64,000 nt of DNA from Acinetobacter amyesii (lineage in GTDB: Bacteria; Pseudomonadota; Gammaproteobacteria; Pseudomonadales; Moraxellaceae): contig NZ_MVKX01000001.1 of NCBI RefSeq assembly GCF_002018365.1, forward strand, positions 111,177 to 175,176. Direction: 5' to 3'. How positions within the stretch are numbered: position 1 is the stretch's first letter; each line of letters starts with the position of its first letter. The notes under the pieces were generated by a model. That model worked only from the letters and a program-made list of their open reading frames with translations, ran no database searches and had not been told where the DNA came from. Of this stretch, positions 33,847-43,292 are shown in pieces. The position numbers and the translations under genes were made by a program.

Positions 33847-34407
33847 CTATTTCGCTCGATACGTTCGGGCGATCAGTTCTTGTTTTAATAATTGGGTTTC
33901 GCTTTCGTCTTCCACTTCTGTAAAAGCGGTGAGCCAAATACCATCAGCTGCATAACGAACAATTTTCAGTTCTATATCTGAATCGGTCTGATGATGTCGC
34001 TCTAAACGTGAGTTCATCCATTCGATCCAATATTCATTAAAAGTTTTATCGGTCAGCATGGTCATCGAAATCGCGGACCAAGACTGTTGCAAACCCATGA
34101 TTTGTTTTTCTAAGGTAATTTCAATATAGGCTCGGGTAAAACGACCGTATGGCTCAGGGTCTTCCTCAATTAAACGGTCAACGACCTCGTCTAATTGAGC
34201 TAAAAGCATGACGATCATGGACTCTAAGAGCTTTTGCTTATTTGAAAAATGATGAAATACACCACCTTTTGTGACCCCAACTAAATCCGCAACGGCTTGA
34301 ATCGACACCCCATTGACACCTTTATCTGCAGCAAGACGGATTGCGTGCTGCAAAATACTTTGGCGTATCAGTTGAGGCTCTTTCTTACGCTGATGCGGAT
34401 TATCCAT
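33847..34407 (-). CDS. TetR-family regulator beside an SMR pump
   Basis: A 186-residue repressor. The N-terminal helix-turn-helix is IRLAADKGVNGVSIQAVADLVGVTKGGVFHHFSNKQKLLESM. The C-terminal ligand domain is the TetR type. The start lies one base after the stop of the SMR pump gene, so the two are cotranscribed from a promoter before the pump. A palindrome in that promoter region (34770-34793) is a likely binding site, so the pair would be autoregulated. The ligand is probably a cationic compound carried by the pump. Confidence 0.88.
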   Translation of the reverse strand: MDNPHQRKKEPQLIRQSILQHAIRLAADKGVNGVSIQAVADLVGVTKGGVFHHFSNKQKLLESMIVMLLAQLDEVVDRLIEEDPEPYGRFTRAYIEITLEKQIMGLQQSWSAISMTMLTDKTFNEYWIEWMNSRLERHHQTDSDIELKIVRYAADGIWLTAFTEVEDESETQLLKQELIARTYRAK

Positions 34408-34408
34408 A

Positions 34409-34753
34409 TTAATGTCCAGCTGAAGTTGAAAACAGGTTGATCACGACCACACCTGAAACAATCAGGCCTATCCCTAACATGGCTGGGAGGTCTAAACTTT
34501 GACGAAAGATAAAGTAGCCAATTAGTGCAGTTAAAACAATACCAACACCCGCCCAAATGGCATAAGCAATACCAAGTGGTATGACTTTAATCACCTGAGA
34601 CAATAAATAAAATGCTAAACAGAATAAAACTGCGACAGCCAATGAAGGCGCAAGTTTGGTAAACCCTTCTGACTTCACCAAAAATGTCGAACCAATTACT
34701 TCTGAGATAATCGCCAATGACAGTAAGCCATAGGCTAATGTTACCGAATTCAT
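34409..34753 (-). CDS. Small multidrug resistance (SMR/EmrE-like) efflux protein
   Basis: A 114-residue protein with four membrane helices. The essential glutamate of SMR pumps is in SLAIISEVIGSTFLVKSEGF (Glu18). Other family segments are YLLSQVIKVIPLGIAYAIWAGVG and GIVLTALIGYFIFRQSLDLPAMLGIGLIVSGV. It works as a proton-coupled dimer exporting quaternary ammonium or related cations. The N-terminal part resembles EmrE/QacE rather than SugE. A TetR gene is coupled downstream. Confidence 0.92.
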   Translation of the reverse strand: MNSVTLAYGLLSLAIISEVIGSTFLVKSEGFTKLAPSLAVAVLFCLAFYLLSQVIKVIPLGIAYAIWAGVGIVLTALIGYFIFRQSLDLPAMLGIGLIVSGVVVINLFSTSAGH

Positions 34754-34769
34754 TAATCATTCCAAAATA

Positions 34770-34793
34770 AACATACCAACTGGTAGGTATGTT
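34770..34793. promoter_or_regulatory. Palindromic operator upstream of the SMR-TetR operon
   Basis: AACATACC and GGTATGTT are perfect inverted arms around an 8-base centre that itself contains ACCAACTGGT. The site starts 17 bases before the pump start codon. The nested symmetry and position fit a TetR-family operator. Binding is inferred. Confidence 0.65.
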
Positions 34794-34834
34794 ATTAAGT
34801 TAAAGATTATTCTGCAAGCCTTTTATGTCTGTTT

Positions 34835-35842
34835 TTAATTTTTAACGGTCAGTGTGTGTTGTTGCAAAAATTCTAAAGTACGATCAAAGGTCTGCTGACT
34901 GGCCTTTTTACTCATCATAAATTGATATTCATGTACCAAAAATTCTTTCGAATCTGGATAAAAAACCGCTGTCACAGGTACATTATTTGCCAGCAATTTT
35001 TCTACAAAAGGCTCAGATTGCGTTTTGGTTAAAAAATCTTTATTGCCACCACTGATAAATACAGGCGGATAATTTGCATTAATATTTGAGGCCGTTGAAA
35101 TACGCGTTAAAAACTCGGCATCATCTTTTTTGTCTCCGGTATACGCCTGAACCAAGTTATAGACGCCCCACTCGATCAATCCAATCTCGTCGGGTGCAGT
35201 ATTTACAAAGCTGTTTAAATCATAAATACCACAATGCAAAATCAGCCCTTTAAGCTGTGAAGGCTTTAATACAGGTTGAATCTTTGACGCTTGCGCAAAA
35301 TCGGGATTCGTAACCAAGGCGGCATAATGACTGGCCATATTTGCACCTGCAGAATCGCCTGCCAAATACATATTTTGCGAATCAATGCCATATTGTGCCG
35401 CATGTAGATTCAAAAACGTCAGTGCTGCATCTATTTGGTTGAGCTGTGTGGGATAAATGGCTTCAGGTGCAAACTGATATTGAACAGAAACCACATTATA
35501 GCCTTGGGCTGCGAGCCGTTTAAAATATCCACCTGCATGTTCTTTTGAGCCAGAGACCCAACCGCCCCCGTGGATCCAAACAATCGTTGGTCTTGGTGCA
35601 ATAACCGTACTTGTTTCAGGTTGATAGATATCCAGATTTAAATTTGGATTTTGTAGATATTGAATATTCGATTGCACAATGACATTGTCAGGTGCATGTA
35701 GGTTGATAAAGGTCTTTTGGACTTGTGTCGATAAGTTAAATGCGCCTGCAATGACTTTGGTACTGCTTTGCGTGTTTTGACAACCAGACAAATGCAACAC
35801 TGAACACACGCTGAGTATAACCAACCCTACTTTATATGACAT
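34835..35842 (-). CDS. Alpha/beta hydrolase lipoprotein (hormone-sensitive lipase/carboxylesterase type)
   Basis: A 335-residue serine hydrolase with a lipoprotein signal (GLVILSVCSVLHLSGCQN). The oxyanion motif is IVWIHGGGWVSGSKEHAGGY, the nucleophile elbow is AGDSAGANMASHYA, and late Asp and His residues are in SGGNKDFLTKTQSEPF and LVHEYQFMM. It should hydrolyse short-chain esters at the cell envelope. It is read toward the SMR promoter region and stands alone. Confidence 0.87.
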   Translation of the reverse strand: MSYKVGLVILSVCSVLHLSGCQNTQSSTKVIAGAFNLSTQVQKTFINLHAPDNVIVQSNIQYLQNPNLNLDIYQPETSTVIAPRPTIVWIHGGGWVSGSKEHAGGYFKRLAAQGYNVVSVQYQFAPEAIYPTQLNQIDAALTFLNLHAAQYGIDSQNMYLAGDSAGANMASHYAALVTNPDFAQASKIQPVLKPSQLKGLILHCGIYDLNSFVNTAPDEIGLIEWGVYNLVQAYTGDKKDDAEFLTRISTASNINANYPPVFISGGNKDFLTKTQSEPFVEKLLANNVPVTAVFYPDSKEFLVHEYQFMMSKKASQQTFDRTLEFLQQHTLTVKN

Positions 35843-36153
35843 ATCTAACTATCCAATCGCATCAATTCTGTTATAAATCTTAGATTTAAAACTGTATATA
35901 GTTTAGGCTTATTTTTATAAAGTTCAAATTGATCTTTTAGGCTCAAAATCCGAGAAAATTAGTCGATTTTATTTTAATATTTTTTGAGCAAAGTCCGAGT
36001 TTTCCACTCAGATTTATTTGACGACTTATCGACATTAATTTATGTAATTTTATGAATTTACAATATTTTTTAGATTAATAAATTGAACCATGCACGACAA
36101 TGTGTTATCAATAATCTATAGGGTTTAAAAGCAAAATTACAGGAGATTGTTCC
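35843..36153. other. Divergent intergenic region, no gene seen
   Basis: 311 AT-rich bases between the esterase lipoprotein and the first universal stress gene. Apart from the candidate promoter at 36083-36111, nothing recognisable is present. Confidence 0.5.
36083..36111 (+). promoter_or_regulatory. Candidate sigma70 promoter of the first universal stress gene
   Basis: TTGAAC (36083-36088) and TATCAA (36106-36111) are 17 bases apart, about 40 bases before the start codon. Confidence 0.4.
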
Positions 36154-36597
36154 ATGTCATATCAAAACATTTTAGTACCTGTCGATGGTTCAGAAATCTC
36201 GTTTTCTGCAGTTAAAAAAGCTGCAATTATTGCCAAGGCGTTTAACAGCCAACTCACTTTAATCAGCCTTGTTGCTGAAGACCCATTTACCGATGCAGAC
36301 TTCTATTATTCTTCATCAATCATGAAAGAATATTTCGTACAAGCTTACGCAAATGCAGAATCTGCATTAAAAGAAGCTGTGCAAATCACGACTGAAGTTG
36401 GTATAGATGCACAAAGTAAGATTATTAAAGGTCAAGTTTCTGCTGAAGGTGTCGTAGAAGCAGCCAATGAAGTCAAAGCTGATTTAATTGTGATGGGTTC
36501 ACATGGTCGCAAAGGATTTAAGAAAATGCTGCTTGGTAGTTTCGCACAAGATGTACTCAGCAATACTGAATTACCCGTGTTGGTTGTAAAAGCTTAA
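36154..36597 (+). CDS. Universal stress protein
   Basis: A 147-residue UspA-fold protein. The start YQNILVPVDGSEISFSAVKKA and the C-terminal ATP-binding signature GSHGRKGFKKMLLGSFAQDVLSN (G-2x-G-9x-G type) are intact, so it probably binds ATP. AGGAG lies ahead of the start. A closely related second copy follows at 36739, each with its own terminator, so they are tandem paralogues rather than one operon. Confidence 0.92.
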   Translation: MSYQNILVPVDGSEISFSAVKKAAIIAKAFNSQLTLISLVAEDPFTDADFYYSSSIMKEYFVQAYANAESALKEAVQITTEVGIDAQSKIIKGQVSAEGVVEAANEVKADLIVMGSHGRKGFKKMLLGSFAQDVLSNTELPVLVVKA

Positions 36598-36604
36598 GAT
36601 GACC

Positions 36605-36629
36605 AAGCCCACATCATGTGGGCTTTTTT
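36605..36629 (+). terminator. Terminator after the first universal stress gene
   Basis: AAGCCCACA and TGTGGGCTT pair around TCA, followed by T residues. Confidence 0.9.
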
Positions 36630-36738
36630 GTATTCAGCACACCCTTCACCAATAAGCTTACCCTTTTGTCTAATTCATACAATATCGTGAATAGCGCAAG
36701 ATTAGATTGATAACATTTAAAATATTAAGGAAGCAGAT

Positions 36739-37185
36739 ATGAGTCAATATCAACAAATTTTAGTCCCTGTGGATGAATCTCCAATTTCATATTCTGCTGT
36801 TGAACATGCCCTCAGCTTGGCTAAAAGTCAAAATGCACAAGTGACCATTGTCAGTGTTGTTGCTGTTGATCCATTTGTTGGTGTCGATTTCTATGCTGTT
36901 GCACCTGCAATCACTGAATATTTTATGCAAGCTGAAAAAAGTGCTCAGCTGCGTTTAGAAGATATCAAACAAACCTTTGTACGCGATGGTATCGAGGTTA
37001 AAACCCGTTTGATTCATGGTGTATCGCCAACCGAAGGGATTTTACAAGTGGCTGATGAAATCTCTGCGGATTTAATCATCATGGGTTCGCATGGACGCAC
37101 AGGTTTGAAAAAAGCCATGCTGGGCAGCGTAGCACAAAATATTTTAACGCAGTGCCCAATTCCTGTTTTGATCATCAAGCAATAA
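36739..37185 (+). CDS. Universal stress protein, second paralogue
   Basis: A 148-residue UspA-fold protein similar to its neighbour along the whole length (YQQILVPVDESPISYSAVEHA; GSHGRTGLKKAMLGSVAQNILTQ). The ATP-binding signature is intact. AAGGAAG precedes the start. The pair probably arose by tandem duplication. Confidence 0.92.
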   Translation: MSQYQQILVPVDESPISYSAVEHALSLAKSQNAQVTIVSVVAVDPFVGVDFYAVAPAITEYFMQAEKSAQLRLEDIKQTFVRDGIEVKTRLIHGVSPTEGILQVADEISADLIIMGSHGRTGLKKAMLGSVAQNILTQCPIPVLIIKQ

Positions 37186-37197
37186 ACTAAGATTCAT

Positions 37198-37223
37198 AAA
37201 AAAGCCCTCAATTGAGGGCTTTT
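37198..37223. terminator. Bidirectional terminator after the second universal stress gene
   Basis: AAAAGCCCTC and GAGGGCTTTT pair perfectly around AATT. It is flanked by A and T runs and can serve the convergent LprI-like gene as well. Confidence 0.9.
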
Positions 37224-37234
37224 CTTCTTTTAGA

Positions 37235-38263
37235 TCAATTAAAAACGTTGTTTAAATATACAATTCGTTCTGTAGTTTTCTGATTAAAGCATTTGGTATA
37301 TTGCAACTCTTGATTTTGCGTATTCATCGCCTCATCCCAGTATTGCGAATGCTTTTGATAAGTCTCTTTTTCACTTTCATTTAATGAATAAACACTTTTT
37401 TGTGCAAGCACTTTACAATCGATATCACGCTTTTCAAACCAGTCTGCTTGATCTTGCTGTAACTGCACCTTTTGTTCATCACTAAAATGATCCCAAGTCT
37501 GATTGAGACGATCCACCACTTTGGCATTATCCTGATCTAGCTCTTTCTTACGAATATCCATCGCCTTTTGTGCAAGGCTCATTTGTTGAGATTGGCTCTC
37601 CATCCCTTGCTGATAGGATTCTTCATCTCGCTTATTTTGAGCACTATATGCCGCATATAACACCGCATGACGTGTCACTGTTACAACGCTATCAATTACG
37701 TCATTTTGACTCGGGACACTTAAACTTAAACCATCTTTGTCGGTTTTAGTGATGCTATAGCTAAAGTTCCCTTTAAGCTGATCATTGTCCATGCTTAAGC
37801 CTGACTCACCATCTTCGAGTGAATCATTCAAAGTATAATTACTACGTTCTTCACAGCCTTCGTCACATGGTCGTTCAGCAAAGGCGTTTTCAGCACGCTT
37901 TTGTAATCCTTTCGGAAAAACCACCAACAGTTGACTGCTACATTCCAATGTTTTGGCTTTATTAGGGTCTTCAGTTAAGGTCGTGACATTTTGAATTTTA
38001 AATTTTAGATTTTTTACAATCAGATCCATGAGTTGCTGATCGGCTTCATAATCGGACTGACGTATTTCTTTGTTTAATTCTTTGAGATATTCGTTTTTTA
38101 AATGATCTTGCAATTGGTCAATATTGGCTTGTGCAGTACAACTCCAATCCTCCAAAGCAGGCGCTTCCGTTTTGGCTTCAGCATCTTTTTTATTTTTAAA
38201 ATTATCACAGCCGGATATCAATGCCGCAGACAACATGAGACTCGTGATGACTATTTTTTTCAT
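37235..38263 (-). CDS. Lipoprotein with a C-terminal LprI/DUF1311-like domain
   Basis: A 342-residue lipoprotein (MKKIVITSLMLSAALISGCD). The middle part is not recognised; it has a Cys pair in RPCDEGCEERSNY. The C-terminal 100 residues follow the DUF1311 pattern with LNQTWDHFSDEQKVQLQQDQADWFEKRDIDC and a later Cys. Some members of this family inhibit lysozyme. That function is only a possibility here. Single gene. Confidence 0.65.
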   Translation of the reverse strand: MKKIVITSLMLSAALISGCDNFKNKKDAEAKTEAPALEDWSCTAQANIDQLQDHLKNEYLKELNKEIRQSDYEADQQLMDLIVKNLKFKIQNVTTLTEDPNKAKTLECSSQLLVVFPKGLQKRAENAFAERPCDEGCEERSNYTLNDSLEDGESGLSMDNDQLKGNFSYSITKTDKDGLSLSVPSQNDVIDSVVTVTRHAVLYAAYSAQNKRDEESYQQGMESQSQQMSLAQKAMDIRKKELDQDNAKVVDRLNQTWDHFSDEQKVQLQQDQADWFEKRDIDCKVLAQKSVYSLNESEKETYQKHSQYWDEAMNTQNQELQYTKCFNQKTTERIVYLNNVFN

Positions 38264-38330
38264 TGTATAAGTACCATTATGATTTTATTCTTCGCGCGTA
38301 TTTTACTCAAAATTACAGCGCTTTGACGAG

Positions 38331-38359
38331 AAAAATCCCCGCATGTGCAGGGATTTTTT
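38331..38359 (-). terminator. Terminator after the DUF937-OmpA gene
   Basis: AAAAATCCC and GGGATTTTT pair around a 10-base loop, with T residues on both strands. Confidence 0.8.
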
Positions 38360-38384
38360 ACTTCTCATTTAATTTAGTATGGTT

Positions 38385-39860
38385 TTAATTGGTCTTTTCA
38401 GTCACGCCTTCACTGGTGACATCTCGTACTTTGCCATTCTCAGTATTTAAAACTTCAAACTCAATACGACGGTTTTTGAATTGACCTTCTTTGGTGCTGT
38501 TATCCGCTACGGGTTTTTCTTGACCATAGCCCACCGCTTGAAGCTGTGCTGGATCAACGCCTTTAGACACCAAATAATCCACTACAGATTGCGCACGCTC
38601 TTGCGATAAAGTTTTATTCGCTTCTGCATTACCCACAGCATCGGTATGACCTTGTACAGTCAGATGCACCTGTGTTGCACGCTGCATTAACGCTGCCGCC
38701 TGATCCAAAATCGATTTATTCACGTCAGGAATATCAGATGAACCTGTCGCAAAATTAATAATTTGTAAGTTCAGCGCAGTCGCAACATCTAGAGCACGAA
38801 CTTGTTCAGGGTTAATACTCGCTAATGCTTTTTGTGCATCAGTAATACTGTTATCTACTGCAGTTTGTTCACTCACACCTTCTTGAACCAATACTGTCAT
38901 ATTTTTTGCTAGAGGCTTAATTTGATTGGCAAGGTTTTGAGCATCCGCAGGATTTTGCGACAAAATCGATAACTGATTTTCAGTCCAGGTTAAAGTGGTA
39001 TTGGGGACACCTTTGAGTTTTTGCAGAACAGTTGGAATGGTATCTTGATCAATAAATTGAGTATGGTAACTGGCATCAGATGAAGCACCACAGCCCGTAT
39101 TAAAGTTAAAGATCTGTTTGACTTGTTGCTGCAAAATTTCAAGATAGTTTGAATCGCCTGTTTGAATTTGACAGTTGGTTAACTGCCCATCTGCACCAGT
39201 ACTAAATTGCATATGCGCTGGCTGAGATGCCGCAGGCTGTGCAACCGTTGTTGCAGAGGTGGTTGGTTCTTGTTTATTGGTACAAGACTTAAACCAAAAT
39301 GCGATCAGGCCTAATAATATAAGCAGCGCAATAATCGGCAATAACCAATTCGAGCGTTTTTCTTCAACGATAACAGGTGTTGGTTCAACGGCAGGCGCTT
39401 GGTGTAATGTACGGCCGGCTGCTGTATTGATCCCTAAACCTGCGAGTAAAGGTACTGCCCATTGTGGCAGTGCAGCCAAAATGCTATCTGCATGATTATC
39501 GAGTAAATGCGTGATTGCGACGGGATCAGATGAACCCGCTTCATTTTCAAGTACCCCTAAAGTTGGGGCGATCGAATGATTCAAGGTCTGCTCTATTTCT
39601 GACGCTGGTGCTGCACCGCCACCCAGATGTTGCAGAAATTGATCTTTTAATGTGGGATTCGCCGAGAAAATATCACTAATTCGTGGATTTAACTGTTTTT
39701 GAAAGGTATCAATAAACTCAGGTTTGGATCGAAAAATATTCAACAGGACTGGAACAAACTGGCTAATGGCTGAATTTTTTTCAGTTAAGTGTTGTGTATC
39801 ACCGTCCAGCACAATCGAGGAGACGTGCTGCTTAATAAGCGCTAATAAATCTATACTCAT
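38385..39860 (-). CDS. DUF937-transmembrane-OmpA fusion protein
   Basis: About 491 residues. Residues 1-155 form a DUF937-like helical domain (MSIDLLALIKQHVSSIVL; LLAGLGI). One membrane segment follows (SNWLLPIIALLILLGLIAFWF). The rest is periplasmic, with a BON-like segment and a C-terminal OmpA peptidoglycan-binding domain (INFATGSSDIPD, VQGHTDAVGNAEANKTLSQERAQSVVDYL, FKNRRIEFEV). It would tie the inner membrane to the cell wall. An upstream ATG at 39893 is in frame, but GGAG lies 7 bases before the ATG at 39860. Confidence 0.83.
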   Translation of the reverse strand: MSIDLLALIKQHVSSIVLDGDTQHLTEKNSAISQFVPVLLNIFRSKPEFIDTFQKQLNPRISDIFSANPTLKDQFLQHLGGGAAPASEIEQTLNHSIAPTLGVLENEAGSSDPVAITHLLDNHADSILAALPQWAVPLLAGLGINTAAGRTLHQAPAVEPTPVIVEEKRSNWLLPIIALLILLGLIAFWFKSCTNKQEPTTSATTVAQPAASQPAHMQFSTGADGQLTNCQIQTGDSNYLEILQQQVKQIFNFNTGCGASSDASYHTQFIDQDTIPTVLQKLKGVPNTTLTWTENQLSILSQNPADAQNLANQIKPLAKNMTVLVQEGVSEQTAVDNSITDAQKALASINPEQVRALDVATALNLQIINFATGSSDIPDVNKSILDQAAALMQRATQVHLTVQGHTDAVGNAEANKTLSQERAQSVVDYLVSKGVDPAQLQAVGYGQEKPVADNSTKEGQFKNRRIEFEVLNTENGKVRDVTSEGVTEKTN

Positions 39861-40004
39861 ATTTGTACTCCATGCAGTTGTCATTATTTTCATGTGTACT
39901 TCAGTTTATATGCTTATTTTTTGATCAAATGTAATAATTTGTTCGGACTTGTCAACGCGTTAATTTCTTCTTTTATTTTCAATCTATTAATTTCAATCTT
40001 CACT

Positions 40005-40030
40005 AAAAAAGCCAGCCGAAGCTGACTTTT
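40005..40030 (-). terminator. Terminator after the pyr genes
   Basis: AAAAGCCAGC and GCTGACTTTT pair (one mismatch) around CGAA, with a T run on the minus strand. Confidence 0.8.
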
Positions 40031-40083
40031 GGATGTCTTATTAAAATACTAAGACTCAATATCTTTCCATGTCGAGCTTCAGC

Positions 40084-41319
40084 TTAAACGGCATAAAAAG
40101 CTTGAAGCACTTTGCCTTTGACTGTGTGCTGAATTAATGGTGTGTTCTTACCATTTGACACAATCGTGTCTTTATTAATGGTCCACTCCAGCTCTGGGTC
40201 GACCAGTACCCAGCCCGCTTCATCTGCCCAGCGCTGCTGCATATTGGCCACTTTTGCCGGTGCGAGTGTGACTTTCTCAACCCATTCTAAAGGGCTTAAT
40301 AGGCCTTCTTGAATCAATTGAATACCAAAAGGTACATAGGTATCAAATGCGGTAAAACCAGGTTGTGTTTCAGCAAATGGCGCCATTTTCGCAGAGCTGC
40401 TTAATGGCTCATGATGCGTACAGATCGCGTCAATCACACCGTCTTTTATCGCTTGGCGGAGCAAGTCTTTATCTTGCTCAGAACGCAGCGGCGGACGCAC
40501 ATGCGCAAGTGAATTAAAGCCGTCGATCAACTGATCAGTTAAATGCAATTGGTGCATGGCTACATCGCAAGTCACCGGTAAGCCTTTCGCTTTAGCATGT
40601 TTAATCAATTCAACAGATGCGCCTGATGACAACAGACCAAAATGCGCACGCACTTTAGTGGCTTCAATCATCAGTAAATATTTTGCAATGGCTACGGTTT
40701 CCGCCAATGCAGGAATCATCGGCAAACCTTGACGAGATGCGACAAAGCCTTCATGCACACAGCCATCTTTGGCAATTTGCGGTTCTTCGGCATAGAACAC
40801 TACGGTCATGTTCAGACCCGCAGCATATTCCAAGGTACGAATCACCACATCATCGTCCATAAATGGCGCATTAGCATTTGATACTGCAGTACAGCCGCCT
40901 TTTTTCAAACCTGCCATATTCGCCGGCTGCTTGCCTAACAAGCCTTGAGTTTGCGCGCCAATCACCTGCAGATAAATACCGCCGTCCAGCATGGCTTTTT
41001 CCACCAGGCCATGAATCAATGCGCCATTGTCCTGCACAATTGGTTTAGAGTCTGGCGGCGTAAACACATGCAAAATACCATTCGCACGCGCAGCCTTACC
41101 TTCTGACTTTAAAGTGCCGTGCTGCTGCTGACCCGGCTCTCGTAAACGCGCGCAAAGGTCAACCATACTTGGCATCAGCCATTTGCCTTGACCATTGATG
41201 GTTTCAGCGGCATTGCTTTCGGCAACCAATCGGCCATTTTCAATATAAACCGTCTGTACGCTGTCAGTTTGATTGATTGGATCTAAGACACGTACATTTT
41301 CAACTTTAACAATACTCAT
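40084..41319 (-). CDS. pyrC': Dihydroorotase-like PyrC', probably non-catalytic partner of PyrB
   Basis: A 411-residue amidohydrolase-fold protein. The zinc-binding HxH of active dihydroorotases (usually D-x-H-x-H-x-R) is replaced: the motif reads MVDLCARLREPGQ, with Cys and Arg at the two His positions. This matches the pseudo-dihydroorotase PyrC' that pairs with pyrB in Pseudomonas and is needed to stabilise aspartate transcarbamoylase. It lies 9 bases after pyrB and is cotranscribed. An active dihydroorotase gene must lie elsewhere in the genome. Confidence 0.88.
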   Translation of the reverse strand: MSIVKVENVRVLDPINQTDSVQTVYIENGRLVAESNAAETINGQGKWLMPSMVDLCARLREPGQQQHGTLKSEGKAARANGILHVFTPPDSKPIVQDNGALIHGLVEKAMLDGGIYLQVIGAQTQGLLGKQPANMAGLKKGGCTAVSNANAPFMDDDVVIRTLEYAAGLNMTVVFYAEEPQIAKDGCVHEGFVASRQGLPMIPALAETVAIAKYLLMIEATKVRAHFGLLSSGASVELIKHAKAKGLPVTCDVAMHQLHLTDQLIDGFNSLAHVRPPLRSEQDKDLLRQAIKDGVIDAICTHHEPLSSSAKMAPFAETQPGFTAFDTYVPFGIQLIQEGLLSPLEWVEKVTLAPAKVANMQQRWADEAGWVLVDPELEWTINKDTIVSNGKNTPLIQHTVKGKVLQAFYAV

Positions 41320-41328
41320 GACTATCCC

Positions 41329-42345
41329 TTAAACCGCAATCGCTTCAATTAAACCTTTTTCTTGCAACTGACCTTGCATCGCCAAAGCCAGTACCGCCAT
41401 ACGTACCGCAATACCGTTAGTCACCTGATGTAAAATCACCGACTGAGCACCATCGGCAATACTCGAGTCAATTTCAACACCACGGTTCATTGGTCCCGGA
41501 TGCATCACGATGCAGTCAGGTTTTGCCAAAGCCAAGCGCTCTTTATTCAAACCATACATTTTGTAAAATTCAGCTTGAGAAGACAGCGCAGGAGAATCAA
41601 TACGTTCATTTTGAATACGTAAAGTAATAATCACGTCGCAGTCTTGAATGCCGGCTTCCATGTTGTTGAACAGACGAATGCCTTCGCCATAATCATCAAA
41701 ACCGTAAGGCAGCAAAGTATTTGGCGCAATGACACGAATATCTTTACAGCCCAATGTTTGTAATGCAGCGACATCTGAACGGGCAACACGCGAATGCTTA
41801 ATATCGCCAATGATGGCAATGGAAATGTCTTCAAAATTCTTTTTGGTTTCACGGCGAATCGTCAACATATCCAACATGGCTTGCGTAGGATGCGCATGAC
41901 GGCCATCGCCTGCATTGATGATTGCCACATGCGGACAAACATCTTTGGCAATAAAGTGCGGCGCGCCTGACGATGAATGACGAACCACAAAAATGTCGGT
42001 CGCCATCGCTTCTAAATTCCACAAGGTATCACGCAGTGTCTCGCCTTTTGATGTACTTGAACGTGCAATATCAATGTTCAATACGTTTGCAGACAGACGT
42101 TTTGCTGCCGCTTCAAAAGTGGTACGGGTACGTGTTGAATTTTCAAAAAACAGGTTCATCACTGTACGACCTTCTAAAAGGTTATTCGTAATTAGCTGAT
42201 TTTGGTCATTAAAAAAGGACTGTGCAGTGTCCAATATTTTTGTGAGAGTTTCTTTAGAAAGGCCTTCGATGGTGAGGAAATGTTTTAAGTTACCATCTTG
42301 GTTGAGTTGAATCTGGCTCGGTGTATGCAATGCCGCCAAGTGCAT
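41329..42345 (-). CDS. pyrB: Aspartate carbamoyltransferase catalytic chain
   Basis: Forms carbamoyl-aspartate from carbamoyl phosphate and aspartate in pyrimidine synthesis. The product is 338 residues. The carbamoyl-phosphate motif [18 protein letters not shown] is intact, with [12 protein letters not shown] and the aspartate-binding region [11 protein letters not shown]. No pyrI regulatory chain is next to it. The partner is PyrC', giving the dodecameric class A-type complex known from Pseudomonas. Confidence 0.95.
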   Translation of the reverse strand: MHLAALHTPSQIQLNQDGNLKHFLTIEGLSKETLTKILDTAQSFFNDQNQLITNNLLEGRTVMNLFFENSTRTRTTFEAAAKRLSANVLNIDIARSSTSKGETLRDTLWNLEAMATDIFVVRHSSSGAPHFIAKDVCPHVAIINAGDGRHAHPTQAMLDMLTIRRETKKNFEDISIAIIGDIKHSRVARSDVAALQTLGCKDIRVIAPNTLLPYGFDDYGEGIRLFNNMEAGIQDCDVIITLRIQNERIDSPALSSQAEFYKMYGLNKERLALAKPDCIVMHPGPMNRGVEIDSSIADGAQSVILHQVTNGIAVRMAVLALAMQGQLQEKGLIEAIAV

Positions 42346-42714
42346 GAGAGATTCCTTATCGTTAAGTTAACGCATTATACAGAGAATCTTGGCAAATGGC
42401 AGTTGAAGTTTTCAACGTTCAATGCAAACGCATGATGTTATTCAAAATGAATTTTCAAATTCCTATCTATCATTTCAATTAGATAAATTAAACGTTTTAA
42501 ATTAAACTTCACCTTTCCCCTTTCAAAAAGCCTTCAAACAGGACTTCCATCCACCTTTATTTTTGATTGAATTGAATCCTTTCAAACAGATAAACTCTAG
42601 CTATAAACAGCCGCCTTCTGCGCAGTTCAACAACTCTTGAAACATAGAAAGATAGCTGATACATCAGGCTGCGCGCAGCAGGAAATATATGCCGCTGCTC
42701 ACAGCAGGCTTGAA
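42346..42714. other. Intergenic region upstream of pyrB, no gene seen
   Basis: 369 bases. The pyrB side is AT-rich and should hold the promoter and any leader control. Near 42670-42710 there are short GC-rich palindromic stretches (CTGCGCGCAG; CTGCTCACAGCAG) without a clear T run. No reading frame with a ribosome-binding site was found. Confidence 0.4.
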
Positions 42715-43071
42715 TTAACGCAATGCGCCAATATAACGATGTGCAACCTGCGCTTTAAAGATATCTTCCGCAGTCGGTTCGCTCATTAAAATTTCTGCTG
42801 TTTCAGATTGAACTGAGCTAACTATTGATTCTTCTGGTGCTGAAACTGCAACTTCATGCAAATTCAACTCACTATATAAACGTGCAACTAAACGAGATAA
42901 TTCAGGATCAGCCGTTTCCAAAGCCAAGTTAGAAACAAAGCGTGCATATTCGACATTTTCAACCACATATAATGCGTCAATAACCCGACCTGATACACGA
43001 CGTAAGCGCGCATAGATTAAAGTGGCGATTGAAAATGCGTTCGATTGACTATTGATTGCCAGCCCTGTCAT
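42715..43071 (-). CDS. Conserved hypothetical protein
   Basis: A 118-residue soluble protein from the ATG at 43071, which has AGGGG 5 bases upstream. A start at 43092 lacks such a site. The first 70 residues are helical and Arg/Val/Ala-rich (SIATLIYARLRRVSGRVIDAL, YARFVSNLALETADPELSRLVARLY). The C-terminal part is acidic, ending FKAQVAHRYIGALR. I do not recognise a family. It has its own gap on both sides and is divergent from rlmKL. Confidence 0.7.
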   Translation of the reverse strand: MTGLAINSQSNAFSIATLIYARLRRVSGRVIDALYVVENVEYARFVSNLALETADPELSRLVARLYSELNLHEVAVSAPEESIVSSVQSETAEILMSEPTAEDIFKAQVAHRYIGALR

Positions 43072-43292
43072 AAATACCCCTAATGATATCAATATTATAA
43101 AGATCGAATTTTAATCAGGGTTATAGCAATTTTTGTACCATTAAGTGATATTTCTCACAATGTACACAGAATAAATTTGATAAAGTCATTCAAATCTACC
43201 GATATTTCTCCCGTTTCAGCGCAATATCGTCCGCCCAAATCCCCGAAAATACGTTAAAATATGCGATTGCTTTTTTGCCTTTGGAAATTTAC

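Noticed and set aside
42660..42714. GC-rich palindromes as a terminator or attenuator near the pyrB leader
   Set aside because: The stems are short and overlapping, with no T run on either strand, so I list them only as a note.
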